From NCBI GenBank assembly GCA_016721305.1, contig JADKIH010000016.1, positions 1-64,000 on the forward strand: 64,000 nucleotides of DNA, given 5' to 3'. The stretch's first letter is position 1, and each line of letters begins with the position of its first letter. Made by a program: the position numbers and the translations under genes. This DNA is from Bacteroidota bacterium. GTDB taxonomy: Bacteria; Bacteroidota; Bacteroidia; AKYH767-A; 2013-40CM-41-45. The notes under the pieces are model-generated. The model had not been told where the DNA came from and searched no databases. It was given only the letters and a program-made list of their open reading frames with translations. Shown piece by piece: positions 1 to 8,224 of this stretch.

Positions 1-1
1 T

Positions 2-358
2 CCGAAGAATGTAAAACGTGTAGTTGTTTGTTCGGGCAAAGTTTACTACGATTTGCTTGAGCAAAAAGAAAAAGATCAGGCAAATGATGTTGCACTTGTT
101 CGTTTGGAGCAATTGTATCCATTCCCTGCCGAACAACTTTTAGCAGTAAAAAATAAATACAAGAATGCAAATGACTGGATCTGGTTGCAGGAAGAACCGG
201 AAAATATGGGAGCGTGGTCGTATATTTTGCGAATGACGCTCGGGAAAATTCCATTCCGCGCCATTACTCGCCCTGAGAGCGCAAGTCCGGCTACCGGTAG
301 CCATAAAGCTCACGAAAGAGAGCAGAAAGAATTAGTTTTATCAGTTTTTAAAAAATAG
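2..358 (+). CDS. sucA: 2-oxoglutarate dehydrogenase E1 component, C-terminal end (partial)
   Basis: The reading frame is open from the first bases of the window to a TAG at 356-358, so this is the 3' end of a gene that starts upstream. The 118 visible residues match the end of the thiamine-diphosphate E1 subunit of 2-oxoglutarate dehydrogenase: VVVCSGKVYYDL, then ALVRLEQLYPFP, then WLQEEPENMGAW, and a terminal region with RPESASPATGSHKAHE. E1 decarboxylates 2-oxoglutarate and passes the succinyl group to the lipoyl arm of E2, which is encoded 5 bases downstream. The tight spacing indicates one E1-E2 operon. The catalytic ThDP-binding part lies outside the window. Confidence 0.93.
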   Translation, partial: PKNVKRVVVCSGKVYYDLLEQKEKDQANDVALVRLEQLYPFPAEQLLAVKNKYKNANDWIWLQEEPENMGAWSYILRMTLGKIPFRAITRPESASPATGSHKAHEREQKELVLSVFKK

Positions 359-363
359 ATATC

Positions 364-1608
364 ATGGCAATTATTGAAATGAAAGTTCCCAGTCCGGGAG
401 AATCGATTACAGAAGTTCAGATTTCTCGTTGGTTGAAAAAGGATGGCGATTATGTGGAGAAAGATGAAGAGTTGTGTGAAATTGATTCTGACAAAGCTAC
501 TCTCACGTTAAACGCCGAAGCAAGCGGTGCGATTAAAATTTTAGCCAAAGAAGGCGAGACGATTGCTGTCGGAACCGTTGTATGCTCGATTGACACTGAT
601 GCTAAAGGCGAAAAAGCAGCACCTGCTGTGGCTGCTGCTCCGGCAAAGAAAGAAGAAAGTAAGCCTGCAGCAAAATCGGCGGCTACAGTTGTTACAGCTG
701 CACCACCGGTTGAAAAAAATTATGCTGAGGGAATTCCTTCTGTTGCCGCTGAAAAATTAATGCGCGAGCGAGGGCTTACAGCTGAACAAGTAAATGGTTC
801 TGGCAAAGGTGGCCGTATCACTAAAGCGGATGTACTAAATCCGGTTGTCGCATCGCCTGAAACGAAAGTTGAAGGAGCGCGAAATGATCGCCGTGAAAAA
901 ATGTCGATGCTTCGCAAAAAAGTTGCCGAGCGATTGGTTGCCGTTAAACAGGAAACTGCTATGCTCACTACATTCAACGAAGTTGATATGAGTGGCATTA
1001 TGGATATTCGTAAGCAGTATAAAGATAAGTTCAAAGAAAAGCACGGTGTAAGCTTAGGCTTTATGTCGTTTTTTACAAAAGCTGTTTGTGAAGCTTTGAA
1101 AGCTTTTCCAAGTGTGAACGCTCAAATTGACGGTGCCGAAATTATTTATCACGATTACTGTGATATTGGTATTGCTGTATCTGCGCCAAAAGGATTAATG
1201 GTTCCGATTGTTCGCAATGCCGAGAGTATGTCGCTTGCCCAAATTGAAGCATCTGTTGCTGATCTGGCTACACGTGCTCGTGATGGCAAAATTACGATTG
1301 AAGAAATGACAGGCGGAACGTTTACGATTACTAACGTAGGAGTATTTGGCTCTATGCTTTCCACACCGATTATCAATCCGCCTCAGAGTGCGATTTTAGG
1401 AATGCACAATATTGTGGAACGTCCTGTTGCCATCAATGGAAAAGTGGAGATTCGTCCGATTATGTACGTTGCTCTTTCTTACGATCACCGAATTATTGAC
1501 GGACGAGAGTCGGTTGGTTTTCTTGTTAAAGTTAAGCAGATGTTAGAGGAGCCGACGCTGATGTTATTTGGTGGAAATGATCCGGTGAAGACGCTTTTGA
1601 AACTCTAG
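364..1608 (+). CDS. odhB: dihydrolipoyllysine-residue succinyltransferase, E2 of 2-oxoglutarate dehydrogenase
   Basis: A 414-residue E2 subunit of normal length. An N-terminal lipoyl domain (about residues 1-78) carries the lipoylation site in EIDSDKAT, with lysine 44. An Ala/Pro/Lys-rich linker follows (about 80-120), then a peripheral subunit-binding domain around residues 124-158 (IPSVAAEKLMRERG, then GKGGRITKADVL). The rest is the acyltransferase domain with the catalytic motif SYDHRIIDGRE near residue 380. It transfers succinyl groups to CoA in the TCA cycle. The start ATG follows the E1 stop by 5 bases, so it is co-transcribed with E1. No E3 gene is present nearby. Confidence 0.96.
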   Translation: MAIIEMKVPSPGESITEVQISRWLKKDGDYVEKDEELCEIDSDKATLTLNAEASGAIKILAKEGETIAVGTVVCSIDTDAKGEKAAPAVAAAPAKKEESKPAAKSAATVVTAAPPVEKNYAEGIPSVAAEKLMRERGLTAEQVNGSGKGGRITKADVLNPVVASPETKVEGARNDRREKMSMLRKKVAERLVAVKQETAMLTTFNEVDMSGIMDIRKQYKDKFKEKHGVSLGFMSFFTKAVCEALKAFPSVNAQIDGAEIIYHDYCDIGIAVSAPKGLMVPIVRNAESMSLAQIEASVADLATRARDGKITIEEMTGGTFTITNVGVFGSMLSTPIINPPQSAILGMHNIVERPVAINGKVEIRPIMYVALSYDHRIIDGRESVGFLVKVKQMLEEPTLMLFGGNDPVKTLLKL

Positions 1609-1710
1609 TTTTTTTAACTCTAAGACACTTAGATTGATATGCATCTTAGTGTTAAAATAAATTTACGGAAGGAGTTTGTTTGGTAACATTCAGTTGCCTA
1701 CGAAACATCT

Positions 1711-1772
1711 ACTTACAACTTACAACTTATAACTTACAACTTACAACTTACTACTTACTACTTACTACTTAC
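1711..1772. repeat. CTTACAA/CTTACTA heptamer array at the 3' end of nadB
   Basis: About nine heptamers of the form CTTACAA, then CTTACTA, run head to tail. On the minus strand the array reads GTAAGTA and supplies the last codons of nadB (GGT AAG TAG, giving Gly-Lys-stop). The same family recurs at 3360-3403, 3532-3702, 27699-27730 and 27940-27975. It looks like a genome-specific simple repeat spread between genes. Confidence 0.85.
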
Positions 1773-3335
1773 CGGCTTCCGGAGGGTAATCCGTTGAGTA
1801 ATGCAACCCCACACTTTCCTTCCTCGCCATTGCCGATTTCACGATCAAATAAGCTATCGAAATCAAATTACGTAACTCGCATAAGCGAGGTGAAACAATC
1901 GTGCGTTCGTATAAAGCTTCTGTTTCTCCGTAAAGAATACGTAAACGATCGAGGGCGCGTTTCAAGCGCATGTCAGAACGAACGATGCCGACGTAATTAC
2001 TCATGACCGTTTGTAATTCGCGGAGATTGGAAGTGATGAGGACTAATTCATTCGGTTGAACTGTTCCTTCGGCATCCCAGAGTGGAACGTCGGTTTGGTA
2101 ATCAATTTTTGAAAGCGCTGAAGGACATCCTGTGCGGCGCGATGAGAGTAAACGAGCGCTTCGAGAAGTGAATTCGAAGCAAGACGATTCCCTCCATGAA
2201 GACCGGTACATGAACATTCGCCGGCAGCGTATAAGTTGTTGATAGTGCTCCGACCATTCGTGTCGACGACAATTCCGCCACAGATGTAATGTGCAGCCGG
2301 CACAACCGGAATCATATTCTTCGACGGATCAATACCGATCGACAAGCACTTCGTTAAAATATTCGGAAAATGTTTTTTGAATTCTTCGGCATCGATGTGG
2401 CGACAATCGAGATAGACGCAATCATCACCATTAATTTTCATTTCATTATCGATGGCACGGGCAACGATATCACGGGGAGCTAACGATTTTCTTTCGTCGT
2501 ACTTCTCCATGAATTCATTTCCGTCGGCTGTCTTCAAAATTCCGCCGTGGCCGCGAACAGCTTCGGTGATAAGGAAAGCCGGACGTTCGCCCGGATTGTA
2601 AAGGGCTGTCGGATGAAATTGGATGAACTCCATATCCTTCACCTGGCCTTTGGCGCGATATACCATGGCAACACCGTCGCCGGTAGCAATAACAGGATTT
2701 GTTGTTGCCTGATAAACTTGTCCGGCACCACCGGTAGCCATCAAAGTTATTTTCGACAGAATTGTTTCAACTTCTCCTGTATGCAAGTTTAACGCATACG
2801 CTCCGTAACATTCTAACTCAGGACTGCCGCGCTTCACTTCCAAACCGAGATGGTGTTGGGTAATGATATCAATGGCGAAGTAGTGAGTGTAGAGGGAAAT
2901 ATTCGGATGGCTATGAATTTGCTCAAGCAATGCTCGTTCAATTTCATTTCCTGTTGCATCTTTATAATGAAAAACGCGATGCGTACTATGTCCGCCTTCG
3001 CGCGCTAAATCGTATTCACCTTTTGCATTTCGATCGAAGCGAGTTCCCCATTCGATGATTTCTTTAATGCGCTCGGCACCTTCTGTCACTACCATTCGAA
3101 CCACTTTTTCATCGCACAAGCCCGCACCGGCATCCAGCGTGTCTTTCACATGTTGATCAAACGAATCGGTGCTATTTAAAACTCCGGCGATTCCGCCTTG
3201 TGCGTATTTAGTATTTGTTTCATCGGCATTCGCCTTCGTGATGATGAGCACTTTTCCATGCTCAGCAACTTTGAGGGCAAACGTCAATCCGGCTATTCCG
3301 GAACCGATGATTAGGAAATCGACTTGTCTTTGCAT
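1765..3335 (-). CDS. nadB: L-aspartate oxidase (one-base frameshift in the sequence)
   Basis: This FAD enzyme oxidises L-aspartate to iminoaspartate, the first step of de novo NAD synthesis. The chosen start at 3335 gives MQRQVDFLIIGSGIAGLTF, an N-terminal FAD-binding fold; an upstream in-frame ATG at 3425 would only translate a repeat array. Family motifs include REGGHSTHR and FIQFHPTALYN. The frame is lost at a T-run on the + strand (2106-2110): upstream the protein reads DVLQRFQK, and the neighbouring frame continues with IDYQTDVPLWDAEGT, then VGIVRSDMRL and RKESVGLHYSTDYP, the normal C-terminus. One extra A in the coding-strand run (A5 to A6) restores a 523-residue protein, the usual length. 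Either a sequencing indel or a recent mutation. nadA and nadC are not nearby. Confidence 0.9.
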
Positions 3336-3345
3336 ATTGTGAGTG

Positions 3346-3353
3346 CAAAGGTA
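3346..3353 (-). promoter_or_regulatory. Bacteroidota-type -7 box (TACCTTTG) for nadB
   Basis: On the minus strand the octamer TACCTTTG matches the Bacteroidota -7 consensus TAnnTTTG exactly. It lies 10 bases upstream of the nadB ATG at 3335, which leaves almost no leader. It also supports the chosen start over the upstream ATG at 3425. Confidence 0.65.
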
Positions 3354-3359
3354 CAAATT

Positions 3360-3403
3360 TAGTAAGTGGTAAGTGGTAAGTAGTAAGTAGTAAGTTGACT
3401 TAC
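3360..3403. repeat. GTAAGTG/GTAAGTA heptamer array upstream of nadB
   Basis: Six or so heptamers GTAAGTG/GTAAGTA end in the 17-mer GTAAGTAGTAAGTTGAC (3383-3399). The orientation is opposite to the array at the other end of nadB, so nadB is bracketed by inverted arrays. The same 17-mer occurs at 27714-27730 and, inverted, at 3551-3567, 3608-3624 and 27944-27960. Confidence 0.85.
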
Positions 3404-3531
3404 TGTTGAAGGTCGGCAGTCTCATGTGTGAATTTGAGAAACGTTTTAAAAAGTCTTGCTCTATTCTATTTCACTCAAGAAACAACAAAATGCCCCTTAT
3501 TTCGTTTAAATGGACTAAAAGTCAGTTTCTT

Positions 3532-3702
3532 AGCCGTGAAACAACTATAAGTCAACTTACTACTTACTAATTACAACTTACCAAAAACAGCCGTGAAACA
3601 ACTATAAGTCAACTTACTACTTACTAGTTACAACTTACCAAAAACAGCCGTGAAACAACTATAAGTCAACTTACAACTTACTACTTACTACTTACCAAAA
3701 AC
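3532..3702. repeat. Three tandem copies of a 57-bp unit
   Basis: Units at 3532-3588, 3589-3645 and 3646-3702 are each exactly 57 bp. Each starts AGCCGTGAAACAACTATAAG and ends CTTACCAAAAAC, with a CTTACTA heptamer array inside. Units 1 and 2 differ by one base (TAATTAC against TAGTTAC), and unit 3 differs in the heptamer part. They fill the 3336-3728 gap between divergent nadB and the NifU-like gene, together with the array at 3360-3403. No coding sequence is visible in the gap. Confidence 0.93.
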
Positions 3703-3716
3703 TACTTCCGAATTCT

Positions 3717-3724
3717 TACCTTTA
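3717..3724 (+). promoter_or_regulatory. -7 box (TACCTTTA) abutting the NifU-like start codon
   Basis: TACCTTTA is followed by CCCC and then the ATG at 3729. The distance from the first T of the box to the ATG is 12 bases. Since transcription normally starts a few bases after this box, the mRNA would be nearly leaderless. The same box-CCCC-ATG arrangement occurs before the RRM gene. Confidence 0.6.
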
Positions 3725-3728
3725 CCCC

Positions 3729-4313
3729 ATGGAAAAACGCCCCCCAATTAACGTCTATGCAGAAGCTACTCCTAATCCGGCTTCGATGAAATTTGTGGTT
3801 AATCAGTATCTGTTGGAAGAAGGCTCGGTGGAGTACACGAATGTCGGGCAGACGAATAATTCGCCATTGGCGAAACAGTTGTTTGCGTTTAGCGGAGTGG
3901 CCGGTGTTTTTATCAGCTCGAATTTTGTGACGCTTACAAAGGTGGGTGATCTGGATTGGTATGAGTTAATTCCAATCATTCGTACTTTTTTGAAATCGTA
4001 TTTGGAAAGCGGCGATCCTGTTTTTACAGGTCCTCGCGAACAAGTGGCTGATGAAACGATTGCTCGTACAAAAACATCTTCGGCACTCGAAACAAAAATT
4101 ATCGAAGCGTTAGATGAATATGTTCGTCCGGCTGTTGAACAAGATGGCGGTGCAATTCACTTCAAATCTTTCGAAGATGGAATAGTGACGGTGGTGATGA
4201 AGGGTTCTTGCAGCGGTTGTCCGTCGTCGACGGTGACTTTGAAGTCGGGGATTGAGAGACTTCTTAAACAACTAATACCTGAGGTTAATGAAGTAGTAGC
4301 CGAAGCTGTCTAA
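3729..4313 (+). CDS. NifU-like Fe-S cluster scaffold/carrier protein
   Basis: A 194-residue protein with an N-terminal Nfu domain (about 8-95, starting YAEATPNPASMKFVVNQ) and a C-terminal NifU domain (about 115-190) with the Fe-S binding motif CSGCPSS preceded by EQDGGAIHF. Nfu proteins take a [4Fe-4S] cluster from the assembly machinery and hand it to target apoproteins in the cytoplasm. It is divergent from nadB and has its own promoter directly against the ATG. The gene ends 4 bases before a strong hairpin, so it is probably monocistronic. Confidence 0.92.
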   Translation: MEKRPPINVYAEATPNPASMKFVVNQYLLEEGSVEYTNVGQTNNSPLAKQLFAFSGVAGVFISSNFVTLTKVGDLDWYELIPIIRTFLKSYLESGDPVFTGPREQVADETIARTKTSSALETKIIEALDEYVRPAVEQDGGAIHFKSFEDGIVTVVMKGSCSGCPSSTVTLKSGIERLLKQLIPEVNEVVAEAV

Positions 4314-4317
4314 AAAT

Positions 4318-4359
4318 CTTAGTGTCTTAGTGTTTAAATTTTAACACTAAGACACTAAG
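4318..4359. terminator. CTTAGTGT-type hairpin after the NifU-like gene
   Basis: A perfect 17-bp inverted repeat (4318-4334 with 4343-4359) built from the octamer CTTAGTGT, with an 8-base AT-only loop. Related hairpins are at 5650-5711 and 8177-8222, both between convergent genes. It has no long T-run, so a role in 3'-end formation or protection is inferred from position. Confidence 0.65.
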
Positions 4360-4415
4360 AGTGTTTTGCTAAACGGATTTGAGTTTGGCGTTTCAAAAAT
4401 ATTTCATGTTAGAGA

Positions 4416-5405
4416 ATGCTGAGACAAGAATTACGAAATAACGTTTTTAGAAATTATTCCGAAGCAGAATTTACCAAGCATGCTGTTTCGTTATTTCAGT
4501 ATCAGTATCAGCATAATGCAGTCTATCGGCTTTTTACGGATTCGTTGAAAGTAAATCCGGCATTGGTTTCTTCGATTGAGCAGATTCCATTTCTTCCTGT
4601 AGAGCTATTTAAGTCTTCGAAAATTGTTTCAGGGGAATTTTTTTCGGAAGTGCGATTTACCAGTAGCGGAACGACGGGCGAACAGACATCTGTTCATCAT
4701 GTGAAAGAAATCGAATTGTACGAGGAGGATTTTCTCGCAGGCTTTCGCCACTTCTATGGTGAGCCGGAAGAGTTTGTATTTCTTGCTTTGCTTCCGTCTT
4801 ATCTGGAGCGTGAAGGTTCGTCGCTGATTTACATGATGGAAAAGCTCATCGAGTGGAGCGATGATTCTCGCAGCGGATTTTTCCTTCACAATCATCGTGA
4901 CTTGTATGAATTGTTGCTCTCATTAAAAGCAGAGAATAAAAAAGTTTTGCTTCTTGGTGTCACTTATGCTTTGCTCGATTTTGCTGAAGCTTTTCAAATT
5001 AACTTTCCGGAATTGATTGCAATGGAAACCGGTGGAATGAAGGGAAAGCGAAAAGAGATGATTCGTGAGGAAGTTCATCAACTGCTTTGTCCGGCTTTTG
5101 GTGTTAAGACGATTCATTCGGAGTATGGAATGACGGAATTACTTTCGCAAGGGTATTCATCAGGCAATGGCATTTTTCAAACTCCGCCATGGATGAAAAT
5201 TGTTATTCGCGATATGTACGATCCAATGCGTGTTTTGGAAAAGGGGCAGAGCGGGGGAGTGAATATTATCGATTTCGGGAATATCGATTCATGTGCTTTT
5301 TTGGCAACACAAGATCTTGGTAAAATTCACGGAGATGGAAGCTTTGAAATTAACGGGCGAATCGACTTTAGCGATATCCGCGGGTGTAATCTGATGGTTG
5401 AATAA
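4416..5405 (+). CDS. LuxE-family acyl-protein synthetase-like protein
   Basis: A 329-residue protein of the LuxE / acyl-adenylating superfamily. The nucleotide-binding P-loop-like motif is RFTSSGTTGEQ near residues 85-95, and a second signature, SEYGMTELLSQGY, lies near residue 235. In luminous bacteria LuxE activates fatty acids for the reductase. In Bacteroidota stand-alone copies sit away from lux genes and their substrate is not established. No luxCD genes are present here. The enzyme is inferred to adenylate a carboxylic acid in the cytoplasm. Confidence 0.78.
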   Translation: MLRQELRNNVFRNYSEAEFTKHAVSLFQYQYQHNAVYRLFTDSLKVNPALVSSIEQIPFLPVELFKSSKIVSGEFFSEVRFTSSGTTGEQTSVHHVKEIELYEEDFLAGFRHFYGEPEEFVFLALLPSYLEREGSSLIYMMEKLIEWSDDSRSGFFLHNHRDLYELLLSLKAENKKVLLLGVTYALLDFAEAFQINFPELIAMETGGMKGKRKEMIREEVHQLLCPAFGVKTIHSEYGMTELLSQGYSSGNGIFQTPPWMKIVIRDMYDPMRVLEKGQSGGVNIIDFGNIDSCAFLATQDLGKIHGDGSFEINGRIDFSDIRGCNLMVE

Positions 5406-5421
5406 TATCCGCAAGATTTGA

Positions 5422-5429
5422 TACATTTG
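5422..5429 (+). promoter_or_regulatory. -7 box (TACATTTG) for the 5448 membrane protein
   Basis: An exact TAnnTTTG match, with a TTG at 5398-5400 that is 21 bases upstream and could be the -33 element. The ATG at 5448 lies 18 bases after the box, which supports that start over the upstream alternative at 5418. Confidence 0.55.
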
Positions 5430-5447
5430 CGGCACAAAATTACCGCC

Positions 5448-5654
5448 ATGAGTAACCGTCGCCGTCTTACAATTATTCTCGTATCTGTTTTAATCGGAAG
5501 TTTAATGTCTGTCTATATCGTGAAAAAACGAATGGGTGGGCTTAGTCGTGAGGCGTATATCCAGCTTGGGTTTAATTTCTTTTTCGCTGTGGCGATTGTG
5601 ATTGGGATTGGGTTGATCTTTAACTTCAATAATAAGAAAGACAAGAATTCTTAG
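5448..5654 (+). CDS. small two-helix membrane protein, function unknown
   Basis: A 68-residue protein starting MSNRRRLTIILVSVLIG. Two hydrophobic segments (about residues 8-26 and 40-59) are separated by a basic, glycine-containing loop (KKRMGGLSRE), and the tail is charged (NNKKDKNS). The profile is that of an inner-membrane protein. I do not recognise a family. The start was set downstream of a TACATTTG promoter box. The stop TAG is contributed by the CTTAGTGT repeat. Confidence 0.7.
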   Translation: MSNRRRLTIILVSVLIGSLMSVYIVKKRMGGLSREAYIQLGFNFFFAVAIVIGIGLIFNFNNKKDKNS

Positions 5655-5711
5655 TGTCTTAGTGTCTTAGTGGTTATTTTAAATTTACCACTAAGACACT
5701 AAGTCACTAAG
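5650..5711. terminator. CTTAGTGT octamer hairpin between convergent genes
   Basis: An inverted repeat with a perfect 17-bp core (5658-5674 with 5687-5703), extended by a further eight pairs with one mismatch (5650-5657 with 5704-5711). Its left end holds the TAG of the small membrane protein and its right end the TAG of tyrS. It lies exactly where a bidirectional terminator is expected. Confidence 0.72.
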
Positions 5712-6987
5712 ACGCTATGACTAAATAATAATTCTTTTTTCCTTTTTGCGCGAGAATATACTTCGAGCGAATCAACTCCGCCGCTGAAACTTTCCCATCC
5801 GGATCTTCGACTTTGTTTTTATTGATCAAAACACCACCACCCTGAATCATCTTTCTTGCTTCTCCGCGTGACGGGAAAATTTGTGTTTTGTCGGAGAGGA
5901 ATTCAACGACGTTCATTCCGGCTTCGAGCTCGGAAAGAGAGATGTTAACTTTCGGTACACCGGAGAAAACCGATAACAAATCATCTTCCGATAAATTCAT
6001 CAGTGATTCCTGAGTTCCTTTTCCGAAGAGAATTTCAGAGGCTTCAATTGCTGCCTGCAGATCTTTTTCAGAGTGAACACGAGCGGTGATTTCTTTTGCG
6101 AGTTCTTTTTGAATGTGTCGTTGGTGAGGAGCTTTTGCATGCTCTGCTTCGATGGCTTCGATTTCTTCTTTGCTCTTCAGAGAGAAGATGCGAATGAAAG
6201 TTCCGCTGTCTTCATCGGATGCATTCAGCCAGAACTGATAAAACTGATATGGAGATGTACGTTTCGGGTCGAGCCAAACGTTACCGCCTTCGGTTTTACC
6301 GAATTTTGTTCCGTCGGATTTTTTAATCAGTGGTGTAGTGAGCGCGAATGCTTCACCTGAATCTTTACGACGAATTAGTTCTGTACCTGTAACGATATTT
6401 CCCCACTGATCAGATCCGCCCATTTGCAATTTGATGCCGTTGTTTTTCCAGAGGTAGTAGAAGTCGTACCCCTGAACGAGCTGGTATGAAAATTCGGTAA
6501 ACGACATTCCGTTTTCCAGGCGATTCTTTACGGAATCTTTCGCCATCATATAATTTACGGAAATATGCTTGCCGACATCGCGGATAAAATCGAGGAAGGT
6601 GAAATTCTTGAACCAATCGTAATTGTTGACGATTTCGGCTGAGTTTGCGCCGCAATTAAAATCCAAAAATTTCTCTAATTGTTTTTGCTGGCAATTCAGA
6701 TTGTGCTGAAGCGTTTCTGCATTGAGTAGATTCCGTTCAAGCGATTTGCCCGACGGATCACCCACCATTCCGGTAGCACCCCCTACGAGCGCAATCGGCT
6801 TATGGCCGGCTTTCTGAAAATGCATGAGCGTCATGATCTGAACCAAATTGCCCACTCCTAATGAATCGGCTGTCGGGTCGAATCCAATATAGCCCTTAAC
6901 CATTTCACTATTAAGCATTTCTTCAGTTCCCGGCATGATGTCCTGAAGCATGCCGCGCCAGCGTAATTCTTCTACAAAATTTTTCAT
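5707..6987 (-). CDS. tyrS: tyrosine--tRNA ligase
   Basis: A 426-residue class I aminoacyl-tRNA synthetase of normal length that charges tRNA-Tyr. The HIGH-like site is in FDPTADSLGVGNLVQ (about residues 36-50), the tyrosine/ATP pocket includes QGYDFYYLW and GGSDQWGNI, and the KMSKS-equivalent is KFGKTEGGN near residue 230. A C-terminal S4 RNA-binding domain includes PSRGEARKMIQGGGVLINKN. It is transcribed alone, convergent to the small membrane protein. Its TAG stop lies inside the repeat hairpin. Confidence 0.97.
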   Translation of the reverse strand: MKNFVEELRWRGMLQDIMPGTEEMLNSEMVKGYIGFDPTADSLGVGNLVQIMTLMHFQKAGHKPIALVGGATGMVGDPSGKSLERNLLNAETLQHNLNCQQKQLEKFLDFNCGANSAEIVNNYDWFKNFTFLDFIRDVGKHISVNYMMAKDSVKNRLENGMSFTEFSYQLVQGYDFYYLWKNNGIKLQMGGSDQWGNIVTGTELIRRKDSGEAFALTTPLIKKSDGTKFGKTEGGNVWLDPKRTSPYQFYQFWLNASDEDSGTFIRIFSLKSKEEIEAIEAEHAKAPHQRHIQKELAKEITARVHSEKDLQAAIEASEILFGKGTQESLMNLSEDDLLSVFSGVPKVNISLSELEAGMNVVEFLSDKTQIFPSRGEARKMIQGGGVLINKNKVEDPDGKVSAAELIRSKYILAQKGKKNYYLVIAS

Positions 6988-6991
6988 TGGG

Positions 6992-6999
6992 TAAATATA
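6992..6999 (-). promoter_or_regulatory. -7 box (TATATTTA) abutting the tyrS start
   Basis: On the minus strand TATATTTA is followed by CCCA and then the ATG at 6987. The spacing from the first T to the ATG is again 12 bases, as in the NifU-like and RRM genes. This suggests a leaderless or near-leaderless mRNA. Confidence 0.55.
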
Positions 7000-7032
7000 C
7001 CATTCCTATATTAATTTATGAAAGAGAAAGGA

Positions 7033-7108
7033 GGTTCAAGGTTTAAAGTTCAAAGTTCAAGGTTTCAAGGTTCAAGGTTCAAAGTTTAAAGTTCGAGGTT
7101 CAAGGTTT
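7033..7108. repeat. GTTCAAG-type heptamer array
   Basis: About ten imperfect heptamers (GTTCAAG, GTTTAAA, GTTCAAA) run in tandem between the divergent tyrS and SDR genes. This is a second sequence class with the same 7-base period as the CTTACTA arrays. No coding sequence is visible here. Confidence 0.8.
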
Positions 7109-7166
7109 GGGGAGTTAAAATGGACCATTTCTTTTAAGAATTTTTTAATTGATGGTTATTATCTTG

Positions 7167-7174
7167 CATCTTTG
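7167..7174 (+). promoter_or_regulatory. probable -7 box (CATCTTTG) for the SDR gene
   Basis: CATCTTTG resembles TAnnTTTG except for the first base, and it lies 14 bases upstream of the ATG at 7189. A weaker match than the others in this window. Confidence 0.4.
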
Positions 7175-7188
7175 CCTAAATTTCGACT

Positions 7189-8181
7189 ATGATTCTCGTT
7201 ACCGGAGCCACCGGAATGGTAGGCGCTCAACTTATTTTCGACCTGACTGCCGGCGGACAAAAAGTTCGTGCGATGTGTCGTTCGACGAGTAAGATGGATG
7301 TGGTGAATCGTATTTTTTCTGCCGATCTTTCCCGACTCAATAATGTGGAATGGGTGACGGGCGATGTAAATGATATTTTTTCAATCGAAGATGCGCTCGA
7401 AGGAGTCGAAACTGTTTATCATACTGCTGCTCTAATTTCTTTTCATGCTTCCGATCTGGCTCGAATGAATCATGTGAACGTCGACGGTACGGCGAATATG
7501 GTGAATATGGCGATGGAGAAAAAGGTGAAACGATTTTGTCATGTCAGCTCAGTGGCGGCAATCGGCCGTGCTGCGGGTAATTCGGCTGTGACTGAAACTT
7601 CTGTTTGGAAGACGTCGAAAGAAAATTCTAATTACGCTATCAGTAAGTATGCAGGAGAACGCGAAGTGTGGCGTGCAATCGAAGAGGGCTTGCCTGCATT
7701 CATTGTGAATCCGACAATCATTATCGGGCCCGGTGACTGGAATTTGGGAAGCACACAGATGTTTTCATCGGTTGCTAAAGGGTTGAAATTTTATGCGACG
7801 GGGAGTACGGGTTTTGTTGATGTGCGCGATGTTTCAAAGGCTGCCATTCAACTGAACGCAAAAGGCATTGTCGGACAACGATATATTTTAAATGCAGAAA
7901 ATCTTCCTTACAAGACGGTCTTCAATACGATCGCTCGTGAATTAGGTAAGCCGGAAGCAACTATAAAAGTGACTCCATTGATGGGAGAGATCGGATGGAG
8001 ACTGGAAGGAGTGAAAAGTTTTTTGCTTGGGAAAAAATCGTTGATTACTCGGGAGACAGTTAGAAACGGCGGGATGGATTGGGAGTATTCGAATACGAAG
8101 ATTTGTAAGGAGTTGGGTTTTTCTTTTATTCCGATTGCTCAATCCGTTAAAGATACTGCTAAACACTTCTTAGTGGCTTAG
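7189..8181 (+). CDS. NAD-dependent epimerase/dehydratase (extended SDR)
   Basis: A 330-residue extended short-chain dehydrogenase/reductase. The Rossmann NAD(P)-binding motif TGATGMVGAQL lies at residues 5-15, and the catalytic YxxxK is YAISKYAGE near residue 149 with an upstream SSVAAIG serine segment. The family resembles 3-beta-hydroxysteroid dehydrogenase/isomerase-like and dihydroflavonol reductase-like SDRs. The substrate cannot be told from the sequence. It is a single gene; its last codons and TAG are formed by the CTTAGTG repeat. Confidence 0.85.
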   Translation: MILVTGATGMVGAQLIFDLTAGGQKVRAMCRSTSKMDVVNRIFSADLSRLNNVEWVTGDVNDIFSIEDALEGVETVYHTAALISFHASDLARMNHVNVDGTANMVNMAMEKKVKRFCHVSSVAAIGRAAGNSAVTETSVWKTSKENSNYAISKYAGEREVWRAIEEGLPAFIVNPTIIIGPGDWNLGSTQMFSSVAKGLKFYATGSTGFVDVRDVSKAAIQLNAKGIVGQRYILNAENLPYKTVFNTIARELGKPEATIKVTPLMGEIGWRLEGVKSFLLGKKSLITRETVRNGGMDWEYSNTKICKELGFSFIPIAQSVKDTAKHFLVA

Positions 8182-8222
8182 TGTCTTAGTGGCTATTTTT
8201 AATTTACCACTAAGACACTAAG
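8177..8222. terminator. CTTAGTGT octamer hairpin between convergent genes
   Basis: A perfect 16-bp inverted repeat (8177-8192 with 8207-8222) around an AT-rich loop. It lies between the SDR gene and the convergent lipoprotein gene at 8225, and its left arm contains the SDR stop codon. Third member of the hairpin family at 4318-4359 and 5650-5711. Confidence 0.72.
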
Positions 8223-8224
8223 AT

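Noticed and set aside
1680..2006. A plus-strand open frame of 108 codons over the array after odhB and the nadB 3' end
   Set aside because: It is antisense to nadB over much of its length and begins in simple repeat sequence (repeated Leu-Thr-Thr-Tyr); no domain is visible.
3336..3425. An upstream ATG at 3425 extending nadB by 30 codons
   Set aside because: The extension only translates the heptamer array, has the TACCTTTG promoter inside it, and the ATG at 3335 starts the FAD-binding fold normally.
3532..3702. The three 57-bp units as a CRISPR or small mobile element
   Set aside because: Units are directly adjacent with no spacers and no associated genes or terminal inverted repeats; it is a tandem duplication of intergenic DNA.
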